Assembly: GCA_964630835.1 (NCBI GenBank)
Contig: CAZVZM010000001.1
Coordinates: forward strand, 1 to 64,000
Direction of reading: 5' to 3'
DNA: 64,000 nt
From: Halarsenatibacter sp964630835
GTDB lineage: Bacteria; Bacillota; Halanaerobiia; Halanaerobiales; Halarsenatibacteraceae
The notes beneath the pieces are model-generated. The model was not told the DNA's origin. It saw nothing but the letters and a program-made list of their open reading frames with translations, and made no database searches. A program made the position numbers and the translations under genes. Shown here piece by piece: positions 24,005 through 32,480 of this stretch. The number at the start of each line of letters is the position of its first letter. Position 1 is the first letter of the stretch.

Positions 24005-24304
24005 TTATTCGTCTCTACGGACCAGAAGATACCTCAATACATCACCAATGAGACCGAACTCGCGCTCCAGGGCATCTGTAACATCAGATGTGCCGGAAAA
24101 CTCGATAACTACATAGTAGCCGGTGTTAAAATTATCGAGCTCATAGGCGAGCCTTTTTTCGCCCCATTCATCAATCTCCTCGATCTCGCCGCCTTCACTT
24201 TCAATAACTTCTTTGATACGGCTTAACGAGCGTTCCCGGCCTTCCTCAGATTGCTCGGGATTGAGAATAAATGTAGTTTCGTACTGACGCACAGTCTCTG
24301 GCAT
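24005..24304 (-). CDS. rpsF: 30S ribosomal protein S6
   Basis: A 99-residue protein with YETTFILNPEQSEEGRE, the typical GGEIEEIDEWGEKRLAYELD and NTGYYVVIEFSG. ATG 24304 is chosen because GGAGGTG lies 6 nt upstream; an earlier in-frame codon would add six residues and no family match. It is the first gene of its operon. Confidence 0.93.
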   Translation of the reverse strand: MPETVRQYETTFILNPEQSEEGRERSLSRIKEVIESEGGEIEEIDEWGEKRLAYELDNFNTGYYVVIEFSGTSDVTDALEREFGLIGDVLRYLLVRRDE

Positions 24305-24457
24305 ATTTTTCACCTCCTCCACGTGGTCTGATGGCCCTATTCAAAGCGAATAGAGCATGGAAGAAAAAACTAAAAAAACAAAAATATTGGTTCTCTCCAA
24401 AACCTTGTTCTGCCAATATATATGCTGCAAATCTATAGCTACTCTAACCCTTTAACG

Positions 24458-24550
24458 AAAGCTATGAGGCGAAATAATACTCGAAATTTTTTGAGGTCCG
24501 AGTCAGGTCCATGGCCAAAAAGTCTAACTCCATACCTCATTTATTATAGC
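24458..24550 (+). repeat. interspersed repeat, internally shortened copy
   Basis: The left half AAAGCTATGAGGCGAAATAA and the GAGTCAGGTCCATGGCC block match the family at 13616. The right half is shortened: only CCTCAT plus a TATAGC remnant of the closing arm remain. It lies between rpsF and ychF. Confidence 0.6.
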
Positions 24551-24580
24551 ACCCAGATAAGTAACATGCAAACAACTGAG

Positions 24581-25669
24581 CTAAAATTTGAAGTGGCATA
24601 TGTCGCCATCCTGCACTCTGTAATCGCTTCCCTCAGTTCTGAGGATGCCCTCCTCCTTTGCCCTGGACATATCTTTAATCTGCTGCCACTGAGAAAAACT
24701 TATTACTTCGGCCCGAATGAAATTTTCCTGCATATCAGAGTGGATCCTTCCCGCTGCCTCCGGAGCGGTAAAACCCCGGGGAATGGGCGTTGCTCTCACT
24801 TCTTCCCCGCCGGTAACTGTATAAAATGTTATCAAATTTAGAAGGTCATAGCTGGCTCTGTGAAGAGTCTTTACACCTCTTTTCTCCAGGCCCACATCTT
24901 CAAGAAACATTTCCCTGTCCTCTAAATCCAGATCCGTCAGCTCTCTCTCGAATGCGGCGGAGATTTTGATGACTTTTTCTCCCCGTTCCTCCGCAAGATT
25001 CTCAAGTTCTGCAAGGCCCGGGGCGCTGTCTTCAGCCAGCTGTTCCTCTCCGAGATTGGCAGCGTAAAGGGTGGGCTTATCAGTAAGTAAAAATAATTCA
25101 TCCACAAGCTCCTGCATGCTCTCTGAAATATCCAGAAGGCGCACAGGTTTACCTGCTTCCAGCTCTTTCTGGAGATAGTCCAGATAGGAAATCTCCTCGC
25201 GATATTTGTTTTCTCCGGTTTTCAGCATGGGCTCGGTCTTTTCACGGCGCCGGGAAATTGTCTCCAGGTCTTTAATAATAAGCTCCATCTCCAAATTCTC
25301 TACATCTCTGACGGGATCGATATTTTCAGCCACATGGGAAACGTGTTCGCTTTCAAATAATCTAACAACGTGAATAATAGCTTCAACTTCTCTTATATGA
25401 GAGAGAAATTCATTGCCAAGACCCTCACCCCGACTGGCACCCTTCACAAGACCGGCGATATCGACAAATTTAATGGGAGCTCCCCGACAGGTATCAGGCT
25501 GATAGTGTTCACAGAGAGCTTCAAGCCTGTGATCTGCAAACTCCACCACTCCCAGATTGGGCTCCACAGTGCAGAAGGGATAGCTATCAGCTTCCACTCC
25601 CGCCTCTGTAAGCGCGTTAAAAAGAGTTGATTTGCCGGCATTGGGCAGACCCACTATTCCCAGTTCCAT
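24581..25669 (-). CDS. ychF: redox-regulated ribosome-associated ATPase YchF
   Basis: A 362-residue Obg-family P-loop protein that prefers ATP and binds ribosomes. Walker A is IVGLPNAGKSTLFNALTEAG, then PFCTVEPNLGVVE (switch I) and FVDIAGLVKGASRGEGLGNE (switch II). A coiled-coil insertion (about 130-210) and a C-terminal TGS domain (LLNLITFYTVTGGEEVRATP) follow. Length is normal. It sits next to the DUF951 gene, a common Firmicute pairing. Confidence 0.93.
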   Translation of the reverse strand: MELGIVGLPNAGKSTLFNALTEAGVEADSYPFCTVEPNLGVVEFADHRLEALCEHYQPDTCRGAPIKFVDIAGLVKGASRGEGLGNEFLSHIREVEAIIHVVRLFESEHVSHVAENIDPVRDVENLEMELIIKDLETISRRREKTEPMLKTGENKYREEISYLDYLQKELEAGKPVRLLDISESMQELVDELFLLTDKPTLYAANLGEEQLAEDSAPGLAELENLAEERGEKVIKISAAFERELTDLDLEDREMFLEDVGLEKRGVKTLHRASYDLLNLITFYTVTGGEEVRATPIPRGFTAPEAAGRIHSDMQENFIRAEVISFSQWQQIKDMSRAKEEGILRTEGSDYRVQDGDICHFKF

Positions 25670-25864
25670 TTAATTATCCCCCCGTTCGAGGACTTCCACC
25701 ACTGCCCTCTCAAATTTCCTCCTTTTCATTTCTATAAGTCTTTCACATTCACAACAGCGAGCTTTAAAATCCATACCTATCCGAATGATCTCCCAGCAAT
25801 TGGCACCGCAGGGATGGGGTTTTTTCATCTTTACTATATCACCTGGTTTTAAATCGGATGACAC
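25670..25864 (-). CDS. DUF951 family protein
   Basis: About 64 residues with the family signature KPGDIVKMKKPHPCGANCWE followed by RIGMDFKARCCECERLIEMK. Two cysteine pairs could bind zinc, and the fold is probably a small nucleic-acid-binding beta barrel. GTG 25864 is preferred (10 nt after GGAAGGGG); GTG 25876 lies almost on the ribosome site. It is immediately upstream of ychF with no gap, so the two are co-transcribed. Confidence 0.8.
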   Translation of the reverse strand: MSSDLKPGDIVKMKKPHPCGANCWEIIRIGMDFKARCCECERLIEMKRRKFERAVVEVLERGDN

Positions 25865-25923
25865 CGCTGCTTGCACCCCTTCCTTTATGGAATTAAGAAG
25901 GCATGAACCACAAATTTTAAAAA

Positions 25924-26541
25924 TCAGGCAAATATAAATAAAAGCAGAAGAATAAGAGATAAAAGCATAACCACGGGCAGAATACAGCCTGGATCTTTAT
26001 ACATTGGCTTTTCGCTCGACTTAAATGATAACGTCCCTTTTTTGCGGGCTTTTTTCAGGTATTTTATCGATTCTTTGTATTCGCCCTCTTTTCTTTTGAT
26101 AACTCCAAGATTATTGTAGGCAGGGCCATAGTCAGGATTAACTTCTATGGCTTTCTCGTAAAGATCAGCAGCCTTCTCCTTTTCCCCTTTTTCCATGAGC
26201 AAATTGCCCATATTGCTGAGAGCAGGGGGGAATTCCGGGTCAACATCCAGAGCTTTCTGCAGGAGGTGGCTTGCCTCTTTCTTTTCTCCCTGACGTATCC
26301 GGAGCACCGCTAGCTTGCTCAGGGCAGGGGCGAAAGATTCATCTCTCTGTAAAATACGATTCAGCAGCTCCTCTGCTTCTTCCTCCTCACCGGTATCAAC
26401 TTTTTTTGAAGCTTCCTCGTACCTCTCTTTAATACTAACAGTGGCATTCTGCAGATACTCTTCCTCTTGCAATTTATCTTCACCTTCCCCTGAAATCACT
26501 GTCACTGTGCTTATATCTTCCGGTATAATTAGATAAGGCAT
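25924..26541 (-). CDS. TPR-repeat protein with C-terminal membrane anchor
   Basis: About 205 residues. Four tetratricopeptide repeats are visible at roughly 45-175 (AEELLNRILQRDESFAPALS, ASHLLQKALDVDPEFPPALS, AADLYEKAIEVNPDYGPAYN, SIKYLKKARKKG). The last 20 residues are a hydrophobic tail (ILPVVMLLSLILLLLFIFA), so the protein is probably tail-anchored with the repeats in the cytosol. TPRs bind partner proteins; none is evident. The ribosome site is weak, so the start is uncertain. Confidence 0.7.
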   Translation of the reverse strand: MPYLIIPEDISTVTVISGEGEDKLQEEEYLQNATVSIKERYEEASKKVDTGEEEEAEELLNRILQRDESFAPALSKLAVLRIRQGEKKEASHLLQKALDVDPEFPPALSNMGNLLMEKGEKEKAADLYEKAIEVNPDYGPAYNNLGVIKRKEGEYKESIKYLKKARKKGTLSFKSSEKPMYKDPGCILPVVMLLSLILLLLFIFA

Positions 26542-26650
26542 TTGCAAAATAGACTTCGCTCAGCAAATTTTGACAAAAAGATAATTAAACACAAGAAGAG
26601 CCAGAATTATTTGCTCTGCTGTAGACATTATATCACAGGAGAAAAAATAT

Positions 26651-26687
26651 AAAAAGGTGCTCCCCTCTTAGGAAAGAGAGGAGCACC
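26651..26687 (-). terminator. Rho-independent terminator of the gcv operon
   Basis: GGTGCTCC-CTCT (26656-26668) pairs with AGAGAGGAGCACC (26675-26687) nearly perfectly; on the minus strand a T-run follows (26651-26655 and beyond). It lies 50 bp after gcvPB. Confidence 0.85.
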
Positions 26688-26735
26688 GGGCAAAACTACG
26701 ATACATTTTCACATAAAACGTATCCTATGCTGTTA

Positions 26736-28181
26736 CTACCAGCGCAGATCCGGATTGCGGGCGGCTCCGGCTTCATCCAATTTCCTTATATGAGTGGTGT
26801 GAGGAGCGCTCTGGACGAGTTCCGGATCCTCCTGCGCTTCCCGGGAAATTTTGTTCATGGTTTCGATAAAGCGATTGAGAGATTCCATATTCTCCGTTTC
26901 GGTGGGCTCGATCATCAGAGCTTCATCAACGATCAGCGGGAAGTAAACTGTGGGAGCGTATTGATCGTAATCCAGAAGCCTCTTTGCTATATTCATAGTG
27001 GTGACATCGTATTTCTTTTTATGCTGCTTTCCGGAGATTACAAATTCATGGAGACTGCCGGCCGGATATGGGAGTTCATATTCCTCTTTTAAATGATGTT
27101 TTAGATAGTTGGCATTGATAACTGCGTTTTCGGTGATTTCTTTTAAGCCCTCTGCCCCCTGGCCGCGAATATATGCGTAGGCCTTCAGCATTACACCGTA
27201 ATTACCATGAAAGGCGTGGACTCTGCCGAAGGCTTTAGGGCGATCGTCTTCCCAGTAATATTCATCGCCATCTTTTTTGAGGACGGGACCGGGCACATAG
27301 GGCTCGAGGAAGTCTTTAACCGCTATTGTACCGGAACCGGGGCCTCCACCTCCATGGGGTGTTGAGAATGTCTTGTGCAGATTGTAGTGCATAACGTCAA
27401 AGTTCATGGCACCCGGCTTTGCATAACCCAGCACAGCATTCATATTGGCTCCATCGTAATAGAGCAGACCGCCGGCATCGTGAATTATATCGGCAATCTC
27501 ACATATATCCTGCTCAAATATACCCAGAGTATTGGGGTTGGTCAGCATAAGAGCGGCAACTTCTTCATCTACTGCCTCTCTCAGCTCTTCCGGATCTACC
27601 ATGCCTTTTTCGTTTGATTCTATTTCTATTACTTCCATTCCGCACATAGCTGCACTGGCGGGATTGGTTCCGTGAGCAGAATCAGGAACGATTACCTTAT
27701 CTCTCTGCTCCTCACCCTGATCATACAGATATTCCTGGATTACTCTAAGCCCGGTATACTCACCGTGAGCTCCGGAGGCAGGCTGCAGGCAGACTTCATC
27801 AAGTCCGCTGATCTCCGCCAGAAATTCTTTTAATTCGTAAAGCAGAGAAAGAGAGCCCTGCACGTGCTTGTCAGGCTGATAGGGATGAAGGAGAGCAAGA
27901 CCGGGTATACGGGCAATATCTTCGTTGACTTTTGGATTGTATTTCATTGTGCAGGTTCCCAGCGGATAGATGCCGGAGTCCACACCATAGTTCATCTCTG
28001 AAAGGCTTGTGTAATGTCTTACTACATCCACTTCACTTACCTCTGGAAGGCCGGGAGGCTCCTCTCTCACTGACCATTCAGGCAGATAATCCTCTGGATC
28101 CACCTGGGGAACATCTATCTCCGGCAGTGAATATCCCTTTCTTCCCGGGGTGCTGTAATCATTAAGCAGAGGTTCACGCAT
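26736..28181 (-). CDS. gcvPB: glycine dehydrogenase (decarboxylating) subunit 2, P-protein
   Basis: A 481-residue subunit that carries the PLP lysine of the P-protein, which decarboxylates glycine and passes the aminomethyl group to lipoyl-GcvH. Visible landmarks are EMNYGVDSGIYPLGTCTMKY, LQPASGAHGEYTGL, PDSAHGTNPASAAMCGMEVI, and YNLHKTFSTPHGGGGPGSG with the PLP lysine. ATG 28181 follows GGAGGTGG and overlaps the end of gcvPA by 8 bp. The split two-subunit P-protein is the usual form in Firmicutes. Confidence 0.93.
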   Translation of the reverse strand: MREPLLNDYSTPGRKGYSLPEIDVPQVDPEDYLPEWSVREEPPGLPEVSEVDVVRHYTSLSEMNYGVDSGIYPLGTCTMKYNPKVNEDIARIPGLALLHPYQPDKHVQGSLSLLYELKEFLAEISGLDEVCLQPASGAHGEYTGLRVIQEYLYDQGEEQRDKVIVPDSAHGTNPASAAMCGMEVIEIESNEKGMVDPEELREAVDEEVAALMLTNPNTLGIFEQDICEIADIIHDAGGLLYYDGANMNAVLGYAKPGAMNFDVMHYNLHKTFSTPHGGGGPGSGTIAVKDFLEPYVPGPVLKKDGDEYYWEDDRPKAFGRVHAFHGNYGVMLKAYAYIRGQGAEGLKEITENAVINANYLKHHLKEEYELPYPAGSLHEFVISGKQHKKKYDVTTMNIAKRLLDYDQYAPTVYFPLIVDEALMIEPTETENMESLNRFIETMNKISREAQEDPELVQSAPHTTHIRKLDEAGAARNPDLRW

Positions 28182-29526
28182 TAAGAACCACCTCCATGGT
28201 GGAAACATAGTTGTCCAGATCTTCCCGGAATTTCTTCTCGGTTACATTTACCAGAAGTCCTTCCACTTCGCCAAACTGTCCCAGATCGACGCCGGGAAGG
28301 ATACCCTTCTCAATCATACCTTTCTCTATTTCACGGGCCGGTCTGTCGGTCTTTAACCAGAATTCATGGAAATGATTATCTCCATTTACTACTTCAAGGC
28401 CATCAATTTCTTCCAGCTTATCCTTTAGGTAGCGGGTTTTTTGGTAGCAGTGCTGAGCAACATCCCGCAGTCCCTGCTTGCCCATAGCGGCCATGTATAT
28501 AGTGGCCATAAGCGCATTCAGGTTCTCATTTGTGCATATATTGGAGGTGGCCCTTTCCCTTTTAATATGCTGTTCCCGGGTCTGCATGAACATTACAAAG
28601 CCCTCTTTTCCATCTTCATCGGTGGTTTTGCCGGACATCCTGCCGGGAATATTGCGGATATAGCTCCTGCCATCCCTTGTTGCAAGATATCCCAGATATG
28701 GACCGCCGTAATTAACCATGTTGCCAAGAGGCTGTCCTTCTCCCACCACGATATCAGCGCCAAATTCGCCTGGCGGGGTGAGAAGTCCGAGTGCTATCGG
28801 ATTGGCAATCACAATCAACTCGGCGTCTGAGTGTTCATCAACCAGACGGGATACCTCCTGCATGTCTTCAATTGCACCGTAGAAATTGGGATACTGAACC
28901 ACAACTGCCGCTGTATCGTCATCCAGTTTTTCTTCCAGGCCGGCAAAATCAGCTGCAGCTCCTTTTTCCCGGGCAATCATCTCAAATTTGATATCTTTGG
29001 GTTCACCATAGGTTCTGGCAACCTCGCGGTAGGAAGGATGTATGGTTTCCGTCATTATAACTTTATTGCTGCGGGTCAATCTGGAAGCCATAAGCACCGC
29101 TTCTCCAACTGCTGAACCTCCATCAAGCAGGGAAGCATTGGAAACATCCATGCCGGTAAGCTCACAGATCATGCTCTGATATTCATACATGCTCTGAAGC
29201 GTTCCCTGGCTTAATTCGGCCTGATATGGGGTGTAGGCAGTGTAAAATTCCTGTCGCAAAACGAGGTGATCTATAATGGAGGGCAGGAAGTGATCATAGG
29301 CTCCCGCTCCCAGGTAGCTGTCCACCTCATTCAGGCTGACATTTCTATCGGCTTTTTCCTGTACCATTTCCACAAGTTCCATCTCGGACATGCCTTCGGG
29401 AAGCTCAAGGGGTTCATCCATCATTACTTCATCGGGAATGATGGAAAAGAGCTCGGAAATTTCCTCCACATTAACTGCGGAGAGCATCTCCTCCTGTTCT
29501 TCCGGAGTATTGGAAATATACCTCAT
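28174..29526 (-). CDS. gcvPA: glycine dehydrogenase (decarboxylating) subunit 1, P-protein
   Basis: A 450-residue partner of GcvPB. Family landmarks are YISNTPEEQEEML at the start, SYLGAGAYDHFLPSIIDHLV, YTPYQAELSQGTLQSMYEYQ, DGGSAVGEAVLMASRLTRS and NICTNENLNALMATIYMAAM. The start lies 3 bp after the gcvH stop. It is third in gcvT-gcvH-gcvPA-gcvPB. Confidence 0.93.
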   Translation of the reverse strand: MRYISNTPEEQEEMLSAVNVEEISELFSIIPDEVMMDEPLELPEGMSEMELVEMVQEKADRNVSLNEVDSYLGAGAYDHFLPSIIDHLVLRQEFYTAYTPYQAELSQGTLQSMYEYQSMICELTGMDVSNASLLDGGSAVGEAVLMASRLTRSNKVIMTETIHPSYREVARTYGEPKDIKFEMIAREKGAAADFAGLEEKLDDDTAAVVVQYPNFYGAIEDMQEVSRLVDEHSDAELIVIANPIALGLLTPPGEFGADIVVGEGQPLGNMVNYGGPYLGYLATRDGRSYIRNIPGRMSGKTTDEDGKEGFVMFMQTREQHIKRERATSNICTNENLNALMATIYMAAMGKQGLRDVAQHCYQKTRYLKDKLEEIDGLEVVNGDNHFHEFWLKTDRPAREIEKGMIEKGILPGVDLGQFGEVEGLLVNVTEKKFREDLDNYVSTMEVVLNA

Positions 29527-29529
29527 TAA

Positions 29530-29922
29530 TTACTCCTCCTCTTCCAGATATTCCTTATATTTCTCTACATCCATTAAATTGTCCACTTCATCTTTATCAT
29601 CGAGTTCTATCTTTACAAACCAGCCCTCTCCATAGGGATCGTCATTGACCAGCTCAGGCTGATCCAGCAGATCTTCATTTACTTCCGTTATGGTTCCGCT
29701 CATCGGGAGATATATATCTGCCACAGCTTTCACCGATTCAACTACAGCAAAATCATCGCCCTGTTCAAATTCATCGCCTTCCTGAGGCATTTCAACAAAG
29801 ACAATATCACCCAGTTCATTTTGAGCAAAGTCTGCCAGTCCTGCGGTGCCGGTGCCGTCTTCAACCCTTACCCACTCGTGATCTTCCGTATAATAAAGGT
29901 CCTCTCTTACTTCTAAATCCAT
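29530..29922 (-). CDS. gcvH: glycine cleavage system H protein
   Basis: A 130-residue lipoyl carrier that shuttles the aminomethyl group between the P, T and L proteins. It shows YYTEDHEWVRVEDGTGTAGL, NELGDIVFVEMPQEGDEFEQ and AVVESVKAVADIYLPMSG, where the VESVKAV lysine is lipoylated, ending GEGWFVKIEL. Very acidic, as expected of a halophile. Confidence 0.93.
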   Translation of the reverse strand: MDLEVREDLYYTEDHEWVRVEDGTGTAGLADFAQNELGDIVFVEMPQEGDEFEQGDDFAVVESVKAVADIYLPMSGTITEVNEDLLDQPELVNDDPYGEGWFVKIELDDKDEVDNLMDVEKYKEYLEEEE

Positions 29923-30014
29923 AAATTATCCCTCCAGTTTGAATTTGATGAGTTTAATGATTTTAATTAATTTAATGTTTGAATAAAGCCATCTGGATCT
30001 CTTTTTCAAATACA

Positions 30015-31091
30015 TCAAACAAATGGGATTTCAACAATCTCCGCTGCCACGGACCTATTTCTGACTATGATATCAATATCCGTGCCCACTTCTGTATGCT
30101 CTGGCTTCACGAAGCCCAGACCGATATTTTCCTCGAGAGTTGGCGAATAGGAACCGCTGGAAACCTCTCCTATTTCCACTCCATCCTTCTCAATGCTGTA
30201 TCCATGCCTGGCAATGCCTCTGCCTGTCACTATAAAACCTGCCAGTTCTCTTTCATATCCCTCTTCTTTGCCCTTTTTAAGGGCTTCTTTGCCTATAAAA
30301 TCTTCTTTGTCAAGTTTTACTGTCCATCCTATATTGGCCTCAAAAGGATGGATATCTTTAGAAAGCTCATGCCCGTAGAGGGGAAGACACTTTTCCAGGC
30401 GCAGCGTGTCCCGGGCTCCCAGACCTACTGGCACTATATCAAATTTTTCGCCGGCAGACATTAGAGCATTCCAGACCTTTTCAGCTTTATCAGGGGCATC
30501 AAAATAGAGTTCAAAGCCGTCTTCTCCCGTATAACCGGTGCGAGAAATAATCATATTAACCCCGGCAACTCTGCCTTCTATAAAATCCAGATAGGAGATC
30601 TCATCGAGATTACAGTCGGTTTCCTTCTGCAGCACTTCTGGGGCTTCAGGACCCTGCAGGGCCAGCAGCGCATAATCTTCAGTGGCGTTATCTATCGAAA
30701 CATTATCAGGTGCATTTTTCTCGATCCAATCATGATCTTTTTCCGTATTTGCAGCGTTTACCACCAGCATAAATTCCTTTTCTCCGGTGCGGTATATCAT
30801 AAGGTCATCCACCACACCACCATCTTCATAGCACATAGGAGAATAAACTACCCTGCCAATATCCATACCCTCAATTTTGTTTGTGAGGAGATAATCAGCG
30901 TAAGCTTCAGCGCCGGGACCGGAAATAAATATTTCGCCCATGTGGGTGATGTCAAACAAACCACAATTTTCTCTCACAGCACTGTGCTCCTCAATGATAC
31001 CCTCGTATTCAACAGGCATTTCCCAGCCGCCAAAATCAGTCATTTTTGCATCCAGATCTTTATGAGTCTGATTTAAGGGTGTCTTATTAAT
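30015..31091 (-). CDS. gcvT: aminomethyltransferase (glycine cleavage T protein), probable ATT start
   Basis: About 358 residues. It transfers the methylene group from lipoyl-GcvH to tetrahydrofolate. Motifs include MTDFGGWEMPVEYEG, CGLFDITHMGEIFISGP, ISRTGYTGEDGFELYFD, GLGARDTLRLEKCLPLYGHE and EANIGWTVKLDKEDFIGKEA. The first ATG (31043) would remove the conserved KTPL..H leader. The reading frame continues upstream through codons for NKTPLNQTHKDLDAK to an ATT at 31091-31089, exactly 7 nt after a perfect GGAGGTG and just after an in-frame stop. I therefore place the start at this rare ATT codon. It is the first gene of the riboswitch-controlled operon. Confidence 0.85.
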   Translation of the reverse strand: MNKTPLNQTHKDLDAKMTDFGGWEMPVEYEGIIEEHSAVRENCGLFDITHMGEIFISGPGAEAYADYLLTNKIEGMDIGRVVYSPMCYEDGGVVDDLMIYRTGEKEFMLVVNAANTEKDHDWIEKNAPDNVSIDNATEDYALLALQGPEAPEVLQKETDCNLDEISYLDFIEGRVAGVNMIISRTGYTGEDGFELYFDAPDKAEKVWNALMSAGEKFDIVPVGLGARDTLRLEKCLPLYGHELSKDIHPFEANIGWTVKLDKEDFIGKEALKKGKEEGYERELAGFIVTGRGIARHGYSIEKDGVEIGEVSSGSYSPTLEENIGLGFVKPEHTEVGTDIDIIVRNRSVAAEIVEIPFV

Positions 31092-31162
31092 TTTATTTCA
31101 CCTCCGTAAATTTTTTATGCAGGCCCAGAGCAGTGCAGAAAAAAATGCATAATTCCGGCAGC

Positions 31163-31191
31163 AAAAAAGGGGGAGGCTACAAGCCTCCCCC
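31163..31191 (-). terminator. expression-platform terminator of the glycine riboswitch
   Basis: GGGGGAGGCT (31169-31178), loop ACA, AGCCTCCCCC (31182-31191): a perfect 10-bp stem, followed on the minus strand by six T (31163-31168). It stands between the aptamer and gcvT. Confidence 0.9.
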
Positions 31192-31316
31192 TGTCCAGGT
31201 TAACTGTCCAGAGATCCGTCCATTCAGGATTCTGGAGCCTGAGAGTTTCGGTTCCTGGAGGAACCTTGCACCTTCGGCGCCCGGAGTGGGGCTCTCTCCT
31301 GAATTTCATCCGGAAT
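31192..31316 (-). promoter_or_regulatory. glycine riboswitch (single aptamer)
   Basis: Read on the minus strand, the closing stem ATTCAGGA/TCCTGAAT encloses the conserved blocks AGGAGAGAGCCCC, GGGCGCCGAAGGTGCAAG and AAACTCTCAGGCTCC, the signature of the glycine aptamer; a short GGACGGATCTCTGGACAG tail follows. Only one aptamer is present rather than the common tandem pair. In known gcvT cases glycine binding favours read-through; the terminator next to it fits that model. Confidence 0.9.
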
Positions 31317-31349
31317 ATTTCATATTGATATTGTAAGCTATGAGAATCC

Positions 31350-31361
31350 GTTCACGTGAAC
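31350..31361. promoter_or_regulatory. palindrome upstream of the glycine riboswitch
   Basis: GTTCACGTGAAC is a perfect 12-bp palindrome about 35 bp upstream of the aptamer. A TACAAT-like -10 for the minus strand lies nearby, so it may be an operator overlapping the gcv promoter. It shares only the CACGTG core region with parS and is not a parS match. The rest of 31362-31705 is AT-rich with no gene. Confidence 0.35.
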
Positions 31362-31705
31362 CTCTTTACCTAAATTAAAAATTTAAATTTTTATCGAAGA
31401 TGCTGGCTTCGCGTCGAATGAAGCTTCCAGCTGCTTCATATAGATTAAAGTTCAATCTAAACTTACTCCACTATACATCATATCAATTGAATAATATTTT
31501 ATCAATAGTAAATTAATAAAAAATATTACATTAAGCTTCTGTCTGGCTGTCAAATTAATGCATCGAAACCGGCTTAAATTTTGTTATGCTGGTAGTTATG
31601 AGACCTTATCCACTTGAAATTTTTCCAGCTTGAATAAAAATAGAATCTCAAAATATATAACAGGGAAAACATACTAGTTTCCCCAGCATTACTCATCTTC
31701 CTGCT

Positions 31706-32371
31706 CTAATTCTTTCTGCAGGTAAAAACATCCTCTACCTCCTCAACCAGTTTTTCGCGGGAAAGATACATGATTATATCTCCGTTAAAAATTTTAGTGT
31801 TGCCCCTGGGCACCAGGGGGGTGTCCCCGCGGAGAATAGAAACCAGGACTACTTCCATGGGCAGCTCCAGATCTTTTAAGGCTTTATCCTCGGCTTTTGA
31901 CCCCTCTTCCACACTTACCCTGCAGAGTTTAAGCTCCTCATGATTCTGTGAAAGCAGCCCCTTTAAATCCTGCATTTTAACCTCCTGCTCAACCAGAGCA
32001 GCAAGAACAGAGGCGCTGCTGACCGCCACGTTAACACCTAGCCAGTCAAAAAGCCTTTCATTGCCTGGAGTATTAACAGTGGTAAAGGTGCGCGGAACAT
32101 CGAACTGGCGCTCGGCCAGCTGACAGATAACGAGATTATCCTGATCATCCTTTGTCACAGCCAGCAGGACATCCGCCGTTTCTACACCGGCCTCCTTAAG
32201 CACTTCCGGCTCAGCCCCATCACCCTGAACAGTTTCAACTTCAAATCTCTCCTCTATTTTTTCGCATTTGCTGGCGCTGTATTCAACCAGGGTAATGTCA
32301 TGATCTTTTCTTTTGAATTCATTGAGAAGGTAGCGACCCATTTTCCCGCCGCCCACAATAATTATATTCAA
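31706..32371 (-). CDS. trkA: TrkA/KtrA-type potassium uptake regulatory protein
   Basis: A 221-residue cytosolic regulator. An RCK-N Rossmann domain begins MNIIIVGGGKMGRYLLNEF (NAD/ATP-binding glycines) with the acidic VEYSASKCEK end of strand 2 and TVQGDGAEPEVLKEAGVETA. An RCK-C domain (about 140-215; AEDKALKDLELPMEVVLVSI, DTPLVPRGNTKIFNGDIIMY) follows. Such proteins gate Trk/Ktr potassium channels, important for a salt-in halophile. No channel gene is adjacent. Confidence 0.85.
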   Translation of the reverse strand: MNIIIVGGGKMGRYLLNEFKRKDHDITLVEYSASKCEKIEERFEVETVQGDGAEPEVLKEAGVETADVLLAVTKDDQDNLVICQLAERQFDVPRTFTTVNTPGNERLFDWLGVNVAVSSASVLAALVEQEVKMQDLKGLLSQNHEELKLCRVSVEEGSKAEDKALKDLELPMEVVLVSILRGDTPLVPRGNTKIFNGDIIMYLSREKLVEEVEDVFTCRKN

Positions 32372-32480
32372 GTTATCACCTCAATATTATCAAATGATCC
32401 CCGGCCATCCAACATATCTCCGGGGTTTATTTCCTGGAAGAAATTTTGCCTTTCCTGTTTATCTAAAAATAGATGAGAAC

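Noticed and set aside
31350..31361. A third parS site
   Set aside because: GTTCACGTGAAC lacks the outer TGTTT/AAACA arms of the consensus, so I list it only as a palindrome.
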